Below the pieces are notes generated by a model. The model made no database searches. It worked only from the letters and a program-made list of their open reading frames with translations, and was not told where the DNA came from. A stretch of 64,000 nt of DNA from Hymenoscyphus infarciens (lineage: Eukaryota; Ascomycota; Leotiomycetes; Helotiales; Helotiaceae): positions 248,001 to 312,000 of the forward strand of contig LLCB01000009.1 in assembly GCA_001414345.1 (NCBI GenBank), written 5' to 3'. This document shows positions 32,749 through 43,084 of the stretch, one piece after another. Position numbers and translations under genes: made by a program. The number at the start of each line of letters is the position of its first letter. Position 1 is the stretch's first letter.

Positions 32749-34183
32749 ATGGCGAAAGAGGGAGATTCCCCACCGTTGTACATTGTGGTATGCCGACAAG
32801 CAAAGCAATTTGCGCTCGGCACCCATCCGTTATCCAAATATGGCTCTCCATTGCTCCTCCTCGGAGACGCGCTGCTCACCAGTCTAATAATCTCGAAGAT
32901 TTCATGTAAATTCTCTCTTAGTCACCCTTTCCCAAAGATTCCAGCTAAACGTATAATTGTAGACACCGAAATCGATTGGAAAGCATACATGGAGCAGCTC
33001 CAACAATACGTAGACGGCGAGCGAGACTACACCCTCATAAAAGGCGGAACTGGACCTCTGGTATATCCCGCAGCACATGTGTATATTTACTGGATATTAT
33101 ATCATGTCACGGATAAGGGGAAGAATATTTTGCTTGCGCAGAGAGTTTTTGGAGTTTTGTATTTGGCGACGATAGCTATAGTTATGGCTTGTTATAGGAG
33201 GGCAAAGGTACAGCCTGGTGGCATACAAGAGGAAAGGAATCATTTGACTGACAATTATTTTGTGGGCATAGGCGCCTCTTTACATATTCCCTATGCTCGT
33301 ACTTTCGAAACGACTACATAGCATATTCGTTCTACGACTCTTCAATGACTGTTTCGCGGTATTCTTCCTCTGGGCAGCGATATATATGTTTCAACGCAGG
33401 TTATGGACAATAGGGAGTTTGGCATACAGTTGGGGACTGGGAATTAAGATGTCTCTGCTATTAGCACTTCCAGCACTTGGAGTTACGCTCTTTTTGGGGA
33501 GGGGTGTGCAAGGGGCTATCAAACAGGCATGGTTGATGGGTCAAGTGCAGATTATCATTGCCTTCCCATTTTTACCAACGAATGCCATTGGGTACCTGGG
33601 GAGAGCTTTCGAATTCTCGAGACAATTCATGTTCAAATGGACTGTAAACTGGAGGTTTGTGGGAGAGGAAACATTCTTGAGTAAAGAGTTTTCAACTGCT
33701 CTACTAGTTGGCCATATGAGCGCACTTTTGCTCTTCATTGCGACTAGATGGTTGAAGCCCGCGGAAAAGTCCATCACGGAGTTGGTTTCGAATGCGCTCA
33801 AATGGCAAGAGCCCTTGGGAAAGATGCAGAATGCTGTTGCCAGTCGCATTTCTGCCAACCATATCCTGACGACAATTCTCACTGCAAATGCAATCGGAAT
33901 GCTTTTTGCGAGGTCCCTCCATTACCAATTCTACGCCTACATAGCACTTGCAACGCCTTTCCTCCTCTGGCGGAGTGGTATGCATCCAATCCTTCAATAT
34001 GTTTTGTGGGCGGCTCAAGAATGGGCATGGAATGTGTATCCAAGTACAGACTCAAGCTCGATGGTTGCAGTGGGTATTTTACTTACCACAGTCGTTGGTG
34101 TGTGGTGGGGGACTCGCAAGGACTTCGAAAAACCGAAGGGCGATCCTAAGAGTGAAGCCGCAGCTAGCAAGAAGCGTATCTGA
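32749..34183 (+). CDS. ALG3: Dol-P-Man:Man5GlcNAc2-PP-dolichol alpha-1,3-mannosyltransferase
   Basis: Three exons (32749-32905, 32963-33207, 33272-34183) encode 437 residues. I chose the ATG at 32749, which has an ACCATGG context; an in-frame ATG at 32572 would add 59 residues not typical of the family. Family landmarks are intact: [12 protein letters not shown] at residues 53-64, the [19 protein letters not shown] segment (73-91), [38 protein letters not shown] and [19 protein letters not shown]. About ten hydrophobic segments place it in the ER membrane, where it adds the sixth mannose, the first from dolichol-phosphate-mannose, to the lipid-linked N-glycan precursor. The C-terminus is Lys-rich (AASKKRI). 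The stop lies 25 bp from the stop of the convergent neighbour. Confidence 0.94.
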
Positions 34184-34208
34184 TCATCGCGCGAGGCAAA
34201 AATATATT

Positions 34209-34681
34209 CTATTCATCTTCCGAGTCTTCCATAGGCGGCATCTTCCCAACGGTGGATTCTTCTTCGTCGGAATCCTCAGCGTATGCGGAGGCTTTCGGGA
34301 ATTCCTTGGGCCTGGTACCAGTTACACTCAGCAAAACTCTCTGTGCGAGATTTGCAAAAATTGTGCTTACCAATATGACTCCTTCCGCCATGTATGCTCG
34401 TCGCGAACAACATTGATGATCTCGCCATCGATCTTGTTTTGTCTGACGTCGGCTTCTTTGGTGTCGATCAGAACGAACCCCCCGCGTTTTATCCAGATTG
34501 TATTTCGGAACCGGGACTCGAGCTCGACCAGAACAGTGGTTTTGTCAGGTAGGGCGCATGAGTAAAGGGATTTCCCTTCGGCCTTGATGACACGAGCGAT
34601 TGACTGGGTGGGTGTCAAGGCTGATGGAGGGGTCGAAGTTTCTTCAGCGGCAGCGACAACGTTTCTCTTTGGTCGACCCAT
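34209..34681 (-). CDS. EIF1AD: S1-like/eIF1A-domain protein (EIF1AD homologue)
   Basis: Two exons (34681-34371, 34311-34209; 59-bp intron) encode 137 residues. MGRPKRNV starts a short basic arm, followed by the OB-fold of the eIF1A-like family: QSIARVIKAEGKSLYSCAL, VLVELESRFRNTIWIKRGGFVLID, then DGEIINVVRDEHTWRKESYW. The tail is acidic (EDSDEEE; MEDSEDE). Human EIF1AD and its fungal relatives are nuclear RNA-binding-type proteins; a role in 40S biogenesis has been linked to the human protein. The frame has an earlier ATG at 34732, which I reject because MGRPK is the usual family start. Confidence 0.85.
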
Positions 34682-35295
34682 GACTGCTGTGTGTTGATTA
34701 ATGTATGGAAGGTCCTCGTGTCTAGATGGCACAGAGGTGTTTGGGTTTCAACGCAGCGCAATGTTCGTTCAATTTTCAGGCTGGTCTGGAGTTTGTGTTG
34801 TAGCAATTGTTGAAACGAAGATTACCCGAAAATATTCCGAATGGAGGGGTGCTGGTATCTACCTAGGTACTATATCTCCACGATACTCCATACTACATTC
34901 ACCCTAACACCGTTAGCGATGACAAGGTCCGAAAAGAATATCACCATTTATAAGCTTCGGATTTTCACGCGGGTTTTAGCTTCCCGATTTACTCGTACCT
35001 TTTGCCATCCTATCGCGCCCAGTGTTGTACTATTATCCCCCACCAATGAACCAGATTTGCGGACAACAAACCTCCGCAGGAATCAGAATGTAGAAAAACG
35101 ATAATCGGACCGTTCCCCACACACCAGCGGTCTGGGTCCTTGTCCTTGCACAATTGATCTTTATCGTTGACGTTTTCCCCAGAGCTTTCTCTCTCTGATT
35201 TATACATTCCATCTCGCTTCATACCAAGTGTTTTGTTGAGTTGACACAGACGACAGCTTGTTCAAGAATCTCTTTCTCTCCTATTTTGTTTTATC
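34682..35295. promoter_or_regulatory. Divergent promoter region of the eIF1A-like gene and the MFS transporter
   Basis: About 610 bp between start codons. CT-rich stretches precede the transporter ATG near 35270-35295. No coding frame is supported. Confidence 0.4.
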
Positions 35296-37317
35296 ATGTC
35301 TTCCAATTCATTTGGTGCCTTCATCGACTTCGAGTCAACATCCCAAATTGGGGCAGGCCCTTCAATCCCCAGCGCTCCCCAAAAAGCCGTCCCCCGAGTC
35401 TATCACTCTGTTCCCCACACTCCCGAAATCGAGCTCGAAAGCATACAATGGGGGAAACGAACCAAAGGCCCTTCCGAGAGTGGCACATCAACGCCGACCG
35501 GATACCAAACTCCAAGGGTGCCAAATGATATTGAAATGAGTCGGCCTGCGAGTCCAACACAAGAAGGGGACGGAGTGGATGCGATGCAGAGTTTCTCCAA
35601 CCCGCCGATGAACAGATTTCGCATGACGAGTGTCTGCTTGTTGAATTTTGCAAATGGTCTCAGTGACTCGGCGCCAGGTGCTTTGATTCCATATTTGGAA
35701 AAGTAAAGGAACCTTCCTAGTACTAAATCAGTTGCTGATACGTCTTTAGGCATTATAACATTGGCTACGCCATCGTCTCTCTTATTTTCGTCGTAAGTCG
35801 CGGCGGCTCTTCCTCAATACGCTCCCACAGCTATCGAACTTCCTGGGTACCTCTTATGTAGGAAGTTTGGTCATTGCTCTTCGACACCCTTTATCTTATT
35901 ATGCGAGATATTCTCGTGCAATAGAGCTATTACTTGAAAAGGTTCAGGACAATGAAGAAATCCAGGTTCTCATTTTTCTAAACCTTCTGGAACAATAGTT
36001 TTAATTCTCCTAGACCACTTCGTACAATGTTTACCAAAACAGGTGCCTGAGAGCAACGGCCAACTCTCTTACTCCAATCACAACCCCCTCGTCTTGCCCC
36101 TAAAATTGTGTAAAATGACCAAGAAGCTAATTATAGTCTCAGGGCAATGCCTGTGGATTTCTCTTAGCAGCCTTCTTCGTTGATGCCATTCGAGCTCGGT
36201 TAGGACGAGCCAAAACTCTCATGATTGCCCAAACCTTCATAATAGCGAGCTACGTCGTTGTCGTCTCTACGCCGCCATTCCCAGTAATCGTTGTAGCGTT
36301 TTTTATCCTTGGGTTTGGAATGGCTATAAACCTTGCTATGGGCAACGTCTTCGCGGCCAATCTACAAAACGGAACAACTATGCTGGGAGCCATGCACGGC
36401 TCATATGGTATTGGAGGAACAATTGGGCCACTCATTGCTACAGCAATGGTGGCTTCAGGCGGACTCTTGTGGAGCAGATTTTATCTCCTCACTCTCGCAG
36501 CTGCGACGTTCAACCTCGTTTTCGCAGGCTGGTCATTCTGGCATTATGAAGCGGAACTTGGACGAACTCTTCTTTCCTCGCTCGAGAGAACTGCTTCTCA
36601 GATCCAGAATTCTCAACAAACCAAGGAGCCAGGAAAATTCGCAAGCATGACTGCGGCATTCAAGTCGAAGACTCTTATTCTGGGAGCTATGTTTATTTTT
36701 GCTTATCAGGGTGCTGAGGTTTCTATTTCTGGGTGGGTGACGAGTTTCTTGATTAATACTCGTAATGGTAATCCTGAGACGGTCGGTTATGTTACTGCTG
36801 GTTTCTGGGCTGGTGTTACGCTTGGGAGGTTCTTGCTTTCTCATCCGGCGCATAAGATTGGGGAGAAAGTGTTTGTCTATGGGGTTGTTGTTGGGGCTGC
36901 TATCTTTGAACTACTTGTTTGGTGGGTTCCGTAAGTTTTCCGTTTTCTTATTCCTTCTTGGTCGCTTGGATGAGGCTTATCCAGCTAGTTTGACTTTGAG
37001 TTAACATGTGCTAATCTTTCAATAGGAACGTTATCGGAGACGCAGTAGCAGTAGCCATAGTAGGGCTGTTCTTGGGCCTTGTCTATCCATGCGCGGCGAC
37101 CATTTTCACTCGAGCGATCGGCAAAAAGCAGCAAGTGAGTGGTATGAGTGTCATCAGTGCCTTTGGTTCTTCGGGTGGTGCTGTGGCACCTTTTACAACA
37201 GGTATCTTGGCACAAGCCGTGGGTACTTTCGTGTTGCATCCTGTTGCTATTGGATTATTTGGGGTGATGTTGATCAGCTGGTTCTACTTGCCTAATGTCA
37301 GGAAGAGGACTGAGTAG
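35296..37317 (+). CDS. MFS transporter, fucose-permease/BSC6-like
   Basis: Four exons (35296-35702, 35750-35792, 36143-36930, 37026-37317) encode 509 residues. A cytosolic Ser/Pro-rich N-terminus of about 110 residues precedes the first helix. The transporter core has LLNFANGLSDSAPGALIPYLEKHYNIGYA, GNACGFLLAAFFVDA, and FAANLQNGTTMLGAMHGSYGIGGTIGPL, a signature seen in the FucP-like MFS group that includes yeast Bsc6. A central cytosolic loop (residues about 300-330) and a second set of helices follow, ending in VRKRTE. The substrate cannot be read from the sequence. Intron 2 is 350 bp, much longer than any other intron here; exon 2 is only 43 nt. Confidence 0.85.
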
Positions 37318-38208
37318 AGGGTTTACGATCACAGAAATTGGGGGGGGGGGGCGGAAAGGTTACGAGAGGAGTTGTTAGTGGCTTTTTTTGGGAGGGTTTT
37401 GGTTTCTTGGATTTTGCGGAGGTGCTGCGGCGTTTACTTACGAATCTCCTTGTTCTTGGATAGACGTTGGGATATGGCTTGTGGTGTTTTTTGCATATGG
37501 ATGATACCATGGCGTCGATATTTTGTCGGTAGGACATGGGCGCTTTTGAATGATATTTGGTTTGGGGTCGCGACTTACATTACGGGCTCTACCCTTTTTG
37601 CACTCCGGCAATTTCTGTACTCTACAACAAGCAGAAAAAAATACAAAAATTACGCACAGATTCCGAATTAACTTATTAATAACTGTGCTAGACCTTCCAA
37701 ACTTTAATTACGTTGTTGTGCTGTACTATAAAGATAGGCAAATTAGCACGAGTTGTGTTGGAGGAGATCCCGTACGGTCTTGCTCGTAGGTGGTGAGCGC
37801 ACTGGTTGATAAACTCCGGCCTTTGACAGGCGGTCCTAAATCAGAATCAACCCTAGAAACATGTCACAGAGCAGTATCCTGTAATCAAACCAATTATCGG
37901 CCGACTTGAGATTTATGCTCGAGGCCCGAAAGTGAGTAAGCTGTTAATTGGCGAGTACTACTCCGTAAGCCAGTGTCATTTGAGAGCCGAAATTGGAGTT
38001 ACGATAACCTGTCAATTGGTGAGTAAGCTACAAAAAGGGATGGCGGGTAAGCTATCAATTGTCGAGTAAGCTAAGGAGATAACGAGTAAGCCAAAGGTTT
38101 GGAATGACAACATGGCTTGACAAGAACTGCAATGTTTCTGAGAATCAACTTGTTCCATAATGCGAATATTCATCTCATCGCCAGATTCCCGTTCCTCCCA
38201 CCCACTCA
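37318..38208. other. Intergenic region between convergent MFS and TTI2 genes
   Basis: Holds both 3' flanks. A run of 12 G lies at 37340-37351, and a cluster of GAGTAAGC motifs lies at 37934-38091 (separate entry). The frame at 37372-37671 has no support. Confidence 0.5.
37934..38091. repeat. Cluster of GAGTAAGC and CAATTG motifs
   Basis: Exact GAGTAAGC occurs at 37934, 38021, 38064 and 38084, with near matches GGTAAGCT (38046) and CGTAAGCC (37973). Two CAATTG words (38013, 38056) and one TAATTG (37945) are interleaved, giving an irregular unit like CAATTGgtGAGTAAGCt. Origin unknown. Confidence 0.7.
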
Positions 38209-40196
38209 TCAATTAACCCCAAATACCTCCCCAACCCCCTTAACACTCTCAACCAATACCCCCACCTCCCCTGTCAAGTTTACCCCCGATCCCTCCGCGG
38301 CTTTCATAAACATCCTTCCCGTGATTTTTAATTCTTTCATTACTCTTTCCAATTCGTCAGCCTCTTTCGCTTTTTCCTCACCTCTTTTCTCAGTATCTTG
38401 TGTGACGCTCGAGACATTTTTCCAACACAGACTTAGCATCTTGATTGTTTCAAGACGATAGTTGGTTTGAGTCATGAGTCTTGGCCATGTATTTAAGATA
38501 GTGGTCTGTAAGGCGAGAAGAGTGGTTAGGATGAGAGAGGGAGACGAGAAGGGGTCGATGAGAGGGGTGGCGAGAAGGGGGAGTGTGTCCTATTTTGTGT
38601 GTTAGTGATTTGAACGAAGAAGGAAAGAAGTGAGGGACAGGAAGGCTAGAAAAATACCTTAAGATGCTTCACACTCTCAATCCCCATTTTCTCCGTCAAC
38701 ACCCGGAGGTAGGTAATAAGTATCGACACAATCCGGGGGTGTTCCATCGAGTGTGTATACCCCATAAATACACCCTTCCTCATTACGTTGTCCAAGAACT
38801 TCGTCCGTTCCTTTTTCAATGATATCTCTTTCTCTTTCTCCTTCTCTGATTTCGGTTTCTTTGAAATTAAAGAACCGACTTTCGGTTCATCGGCCGAAAT
38901 TGGAGGGAATCGAGCATCACATAATGTGATCAATGCGTTATAAGCACTTGGAAGAAGTTGAACCGACTCGGAAAGTGGTGTGAGATTTGGGAGATAGAGC
39001 AGCGTGGGCATAAGCGCGTCTTCGAAGAGCTCTCCTAGTCCGGATTGAGAAAGCAGGGTAGAACTCATATGTGGGAGGAAGAGAGAGAGAATATCGGCTC
39101 CTTGGACGCGGATGGGTGTGCTGGGATCGTCGAGGAGGGTTAGGAAGGGAGGTGTGAAGTTGTGCCAGGTTTGGGGGATTGTTTCTCGCTGAGGACCGAG
39201 TTAGCATTTTCTATGCTAAATTTGAAAAGAGAACGGGAAGGGAATACGAACTGGTATATTTTCCACAACCCAGCGGAACACACAAATCGAATATACAGCA
39301 TTATATTTCCAAGGTTTCCGAGACTTTTGCGATTCTTCCATTCCGGTTTGTCGGGCTGGGGCGGAGGGCGTGATCGCTTTTCGTCCAGTAGAAGTTACGG
39401 TTTCTGGTTTTGAGGCACTGAAGAGGGGACGGATGATGGTTTGAAGAATGTAGGTGATTTGGAATGATTGCGTGTGAGTCTGATGTTTGTACTGTGAGAG
39501 GAGGGGTTTGCTGGTTTCTGCAGTGAGTGGTGAGGTCCATGGTGTGTATGGCGTGTGAGAGGAGAATGAGATTAGAGTGAGCAGAATCGATTCCGGAAGA
39601 GTTTTAGGAGGCGAAGATGAGAGTTGATTTATTAGTATGTTGAGGGAGTTGAGACCTAATTTGGCTTTTTGAAGGATGAGAGTGAGAGCCTTGTTTCGGG
39701 CGGAGGATGAGTCGTCTATAAGTTCTATCAGCGCGTGAGAAAAATGAGACGAGATCAGGAATTTACCTTCTGGCGATTCATTTTGAGAGATTATGTCGCC
39801 TCGAGGTAGAATGACTTTCGCTGCCCATAGAGCCAATTGCTTGATAGCCGTCCCATCTTCGTTCTCTCTTGACAACCGGTCGCGGTCGCTCAGGCAGCTG
39901 TCTAATATGAGGAGTGACTCAAGCTCATCCTATGGGATGTTAGATCACAAACATAAAATAAATCTATAGATTCTTAGGATCATCTCACTTCTGCGTTTTC
40001 AGTTTCGTCGTTGGTCAACTCTTCTTGTAGCTCAAGCAGCGAATAGCGTTCTGGCAAAGCTGCGACGGGGTTAGCTGGAATCTTCGCGATTTTATGAGCG
40101 CAACTTACATTTCGAAGGAATAATTAGTGACTCGTTGTTCTCCGGTGAATTCTTCTTTATTAAGCCCTTTGCGACTTTGCGTGTTGAGGCGAACAT
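38209..40196 (-). CDS. TTI2: TTI2-like subunit of the TTT complex
   Basis: Six exons (40196-40109, 40059-39989, 39929-39767, 39724-39252, 39188-38658, 38589-38209) encode 568 residues, all in phase. The C-terminal half fits the Tti2 family (Pfam Tti2): ETIPQTWHNFTPPFLTLLDD, PIRVQGADILSLFLPHM, LGELFEDALMPTLLYLPNLTP and YLRVLTEKMGIESVKHLKD, then the TLPLLATPLIDPFSS...ALQTTILNTWPRL helices typical of an alpha-solenoid. Tti2 works with Tel2 and Tti1 to fold and stabilise PIKK kinases (TOR, ATM/ATR, TRRAP). Intron 3 is only 42 bp and intron 4 uses a GTTCGT donor, the weakest splice site in the model, but both are needed for an open frame. Confidence 0.85.
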
Positions 40197-40801
40197 TTTG
40201 GTGTCATTTTTTGCTGTGAGTTTGGAAGTTGGCGAAGCCTGAAACTTATTTTTCTAGGGGAGCGGACGCAACAAACGGCGGGCTAGTGGCAATGAGCTTG
40301 TTGAATTGACAACACCATTCACTATGAGTAAACATGTCTTCGTTAATAGCTCTAATGTTCTTTATTTTTCAACGAGGATTGAAAACTACTAATTTTGGAG
40401 AAATCACCCTTCTTAATTACAACCCAACCTAGCTTAGGTACGTCAGTAACTCGAAAGCGAGGCTCCTAAATCCCCCAAAATCTAACACTAAGAAAGTGAG
40501 CTTAGCTGGTAAAGGGGTCCACGTCTAGTTTACTCAAGAATCATAAGGCCATCAAAATTTTCAACCTTTTTCTTGAAAGAAGAAGTCAATTTGAAAGTCA
40601 AAATACCTCCCAAAGCAGTAATTCGACCCGGCTCATAGGTGGAACCCACATGCCGAGGTCCCCCGAGCTCTCCGCAAAAGCTAACTACCCCACACGTCTA
40701 CTTTATACTACTACCTGGTACCCCCTCCCGCCACCTAAATTCACTATCGAAAACCGTCATCCCTCTAACTAACCCCAAACAATCAACCAATTCAGCCCAA
40801 A
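40197..40801. promoter_or_regulatory. Divergent promoter region of TTI2 and the 40802 gene
   Basis: About 600 bp between start codons. CT/AC-rich sequence from 40660 to 40800 precedes the rightward ATG. No specific sites are claimed. Confidence 0.4.
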
Positions 40802-41367
40802 ATGATCCGACGCTCCATCTCCCAACTTTTCCAAACCAACAGTCCCAAAGAAAACCTCGAAGCACAAGCAAAAGAATTAGAAGCGCAAAACTTAGCAGCC
40901 ATGTTTTCGCAGTTACAATCTTCTCGTCCTAGGGTATTTCCCCTCCCCTTAATCCTCTCAACCTCCAACCAACCTAGACTAACAATTAACTTCCCATCTA
41001 GGTACAACAACCCTCCCCATTCCCGACCTCGAACCCATTAAATCAAACACCCTCTCACTCCTTCACCTCCCTCCCGAATTCCTGGATATCTCAACTCACA
41101 AACCCAACAAATCCCACCCCGAACCCCTCGCAGAAACCGAGAAATCAAATCGAAGCAATGCCGCCTTCAGAAACACCGAATGGAAATACAGTAAAGCAGC
41201 TTAAGGTACCAAGAGTAATACTCGATCCGGCAAAAAGACATCCGGTTTTCTTTACAGATAAGTTTAAGAAGGCGCCAAATGGGGTGGTGAGTGGAAAGGG
41301 CGGTCCGGTTAGTGAGGGGTATGTGTTTGAGGAGGGGGAGAGGAGGGAGGTTGAGAGTAGGCTGTGA
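40802..41367 (+). CDS. Small protein of unknown function, possibly mitochondrial
   Basis: Two exons (40802-40933, 41002-41367; 68-bp intron) give 165 residues. The N-terminus MIRRSISQLFQT has an amphipathic, Arg-containing character suggesting mitochondrial import, followed by a helix (NLEAQAKELEAQNLAAMFSQ). Exon 2 starts with a Pro/Ser/Asn-rich linker, then a conserved-looking block VPRVILDPAKRHPVFFTDKFKK and an acidic/basic tail ending in EGERREVESRL. The splice keeps the frame; without it the second half lacks a start. I do not recognise the family. Confidence 0.6.
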
Positions 41368-41934
41368 GGGATTTACACGGGGACGAGTGCTAGGCAGGAT
41401 GAGGGGTTGTAATTGAGAGGGGCTGGATAAAGGGAATGGTCTATTGTTGTATATTTGGGTGTACATATGATTTGGTATTGGGTTTGATCTGGGACGGTTT
41501 TGGCGGTTTTATGGCGTACACATTGATATGACAGTTGATGCGAAAATAGCTTATTGCACAAAAGGTTCTTTTGCTTGGGTAATTATCTCAAAGTCTTTTA
41601 CATCAGTACAGCCCGGAAGCTTCAAATTGGAATTGGAATGGGTATTTGTACTTCCCAGTTAATAAAAAACCATCCAGCAAAAGTACTATTTGAAGCATGA
41701 CAGTCAGCCGAAACAATAACACTGCGGCGTGCTTTGAAAAGCAGATTTTCAATGGTATACTACCCTTCTAAAACATAAGAAATTGTTCTTCGGAGCGATA
41801 CGCCCTATGTACACAAAGGCCGCATGCTTACCTCCCTTAAACTCCGCTGGTATAAAAATGGCTCGCCCGTTGAAATCAAATATCCTACACTACCCCGCCA
41901 CCAAACTGTGCCACTCCATATGCTTGTCCCACAC
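41368..41934. other. Intergenic region between convergent genes
   Basis: 3' flanks of the 40802 gene and of the SNARE gene. No other feature seen. Confidence 0.5.
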
Positions 41935-42735
41935 TCACTTCCCGCTTCCAACACACTTGGACCAACCTGGTAAACCGCATCCCATACCTACAAATAGGTA
42001 TATCAAGAAAATAATAACTACGGTAAGCAAGGCCAAGAGTTTCGTGTTCTTCCACCACATCTGTCGTCGCAAAGTTCTAGAGCGTACCCGGAAATCGTGA
42101 GCGCTACCGCCAAGGCGATCGGTTTTGTCGACCAACAAATCAATCCTTTCACCCCTCTCCAAGAGACTCTCAATATTCTGGCTCATGATTCCCCTCACGT
42201 TCTCAATTTCCCCTTGGACATTAGCGATAGCGTCATCCTTCCCAGCTTTGGTAGTTCCATATTCCACCATCAAGCCCTTCAACTCAGTATTGAAGCTTCC
42301 GGCGCCATAATTGGGGAGACTGGCGAAATCGGTGCTTTCGGGTGGAAATTGGGCTTGGAAGCGCTTCTTAATTTCAACGAGGAATCCGAAGGGGATACGT
42401 CGACCAAGGGATGAATCGGCAATTACGAGGTAGGTGAGACCGCCAGCGGAAGAGGAGGAAGGGGAGTATTCGGAGGGAGCATCGGCGATGTAGTGGATGA
42501 AGTTGTTATTGTGGGTGTAGGTTAGCTTTTGTGCCGATTTATGATCGATTTTGGGGAGGACGAGAGATGCGAGAGAGGAGGTTTGGGAGGCGGCGGAGGT
42601 GGTATGTTCGGTGAGGATGGTGGTATTGTGTGCGATGCAGGAGCTGGCAATTATTAGTGGTGGTCAAGAGAGGAGAGGAGTGGAGGGGAGGACTGACTAG
42701 AGGAGGGGAGTTGGTGGAGTCGAAGAGGAAGCCAT
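41935..42735 (-). CDS. NYV1: Longin R-SNARE, VAMP7/Nyv1-like
   Basis: Two exons (42735-42698, 42643-41935; 54-bp intron) encode 248 residues. Exon 1 holds only MASSSTPPTPLL and part of the next codon; the first strand continues as YSCIAHNTTILTEHTT, the start of a longin domain (residues 1-145). A synaptobrevin motif follows (NVQGEIENVRGIMSQNIESL, then LERGERIDLLVDKTDRL) with the zero-layer Arg in ERGERID. The membrane anchor is LLALLTVVIIFLIYLFVGMGC. Order and length fit VAMP7. R-SNAREs of this type drive fusion with the vacuole or endosome. Whether this is the fungal Nyv1 equivalent or another longin VAMP is inference. The gene is head to head with SUV3, 299 bp apart. Confidence 0.9.
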
Positions 42736-43034
42736 TTTGGATTTCCAAATAATGTCGACTGGTATGCGTGAAATTGGTATAGGAATTACTTGACGTCCAG
42801 GTTCGTAACATGTGGTGTTGTGGTGATGATGGAGGTGTTCTGTCTAGCCCAGTATGACGCAGTGCAGTATGAAGATTGCCTCGGAACGGCGATACATTTT
42901 GCCGTGTACATCAACCTCGCAGCGTCTCCATTAAAATTTAGAAGTCGAGCGAAGTAGAGAGCCATCGACAACTCCAATGGAAACCTCCTCTACCACCAAA
43001 CCCTCTTCAATTTCCTCCGCATACCCAGCCGATA
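42736..43034. promoter_or_regulatory. Divergent promoter of the SNARE gene and SUV3
   Basis: 299 bp between start codons. It contains an upstream ATG at 42977 that would be in the SUV3 leader (separate entry). Confidence 0.4.
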
Positions 43035-43084
43035 ATGAACATAACGCCACGACTCCCAAAGCAATGTGCATTTTGTGCCTTTAA
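42977..43084 (+). other. Upstream ORF overlapping the SUV3 start
   Basis: ATG at 42977 opens a 35-codon frame in +2 relative to SUV3 and stops at 43082-43084, 47 bases past the SUV3 ATG. If the transcript starts upstream of 42977, ribosomes initiating here would pass the SUV3 start, lowering its translation. The transcript start is not known. Confidence 0.4.
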
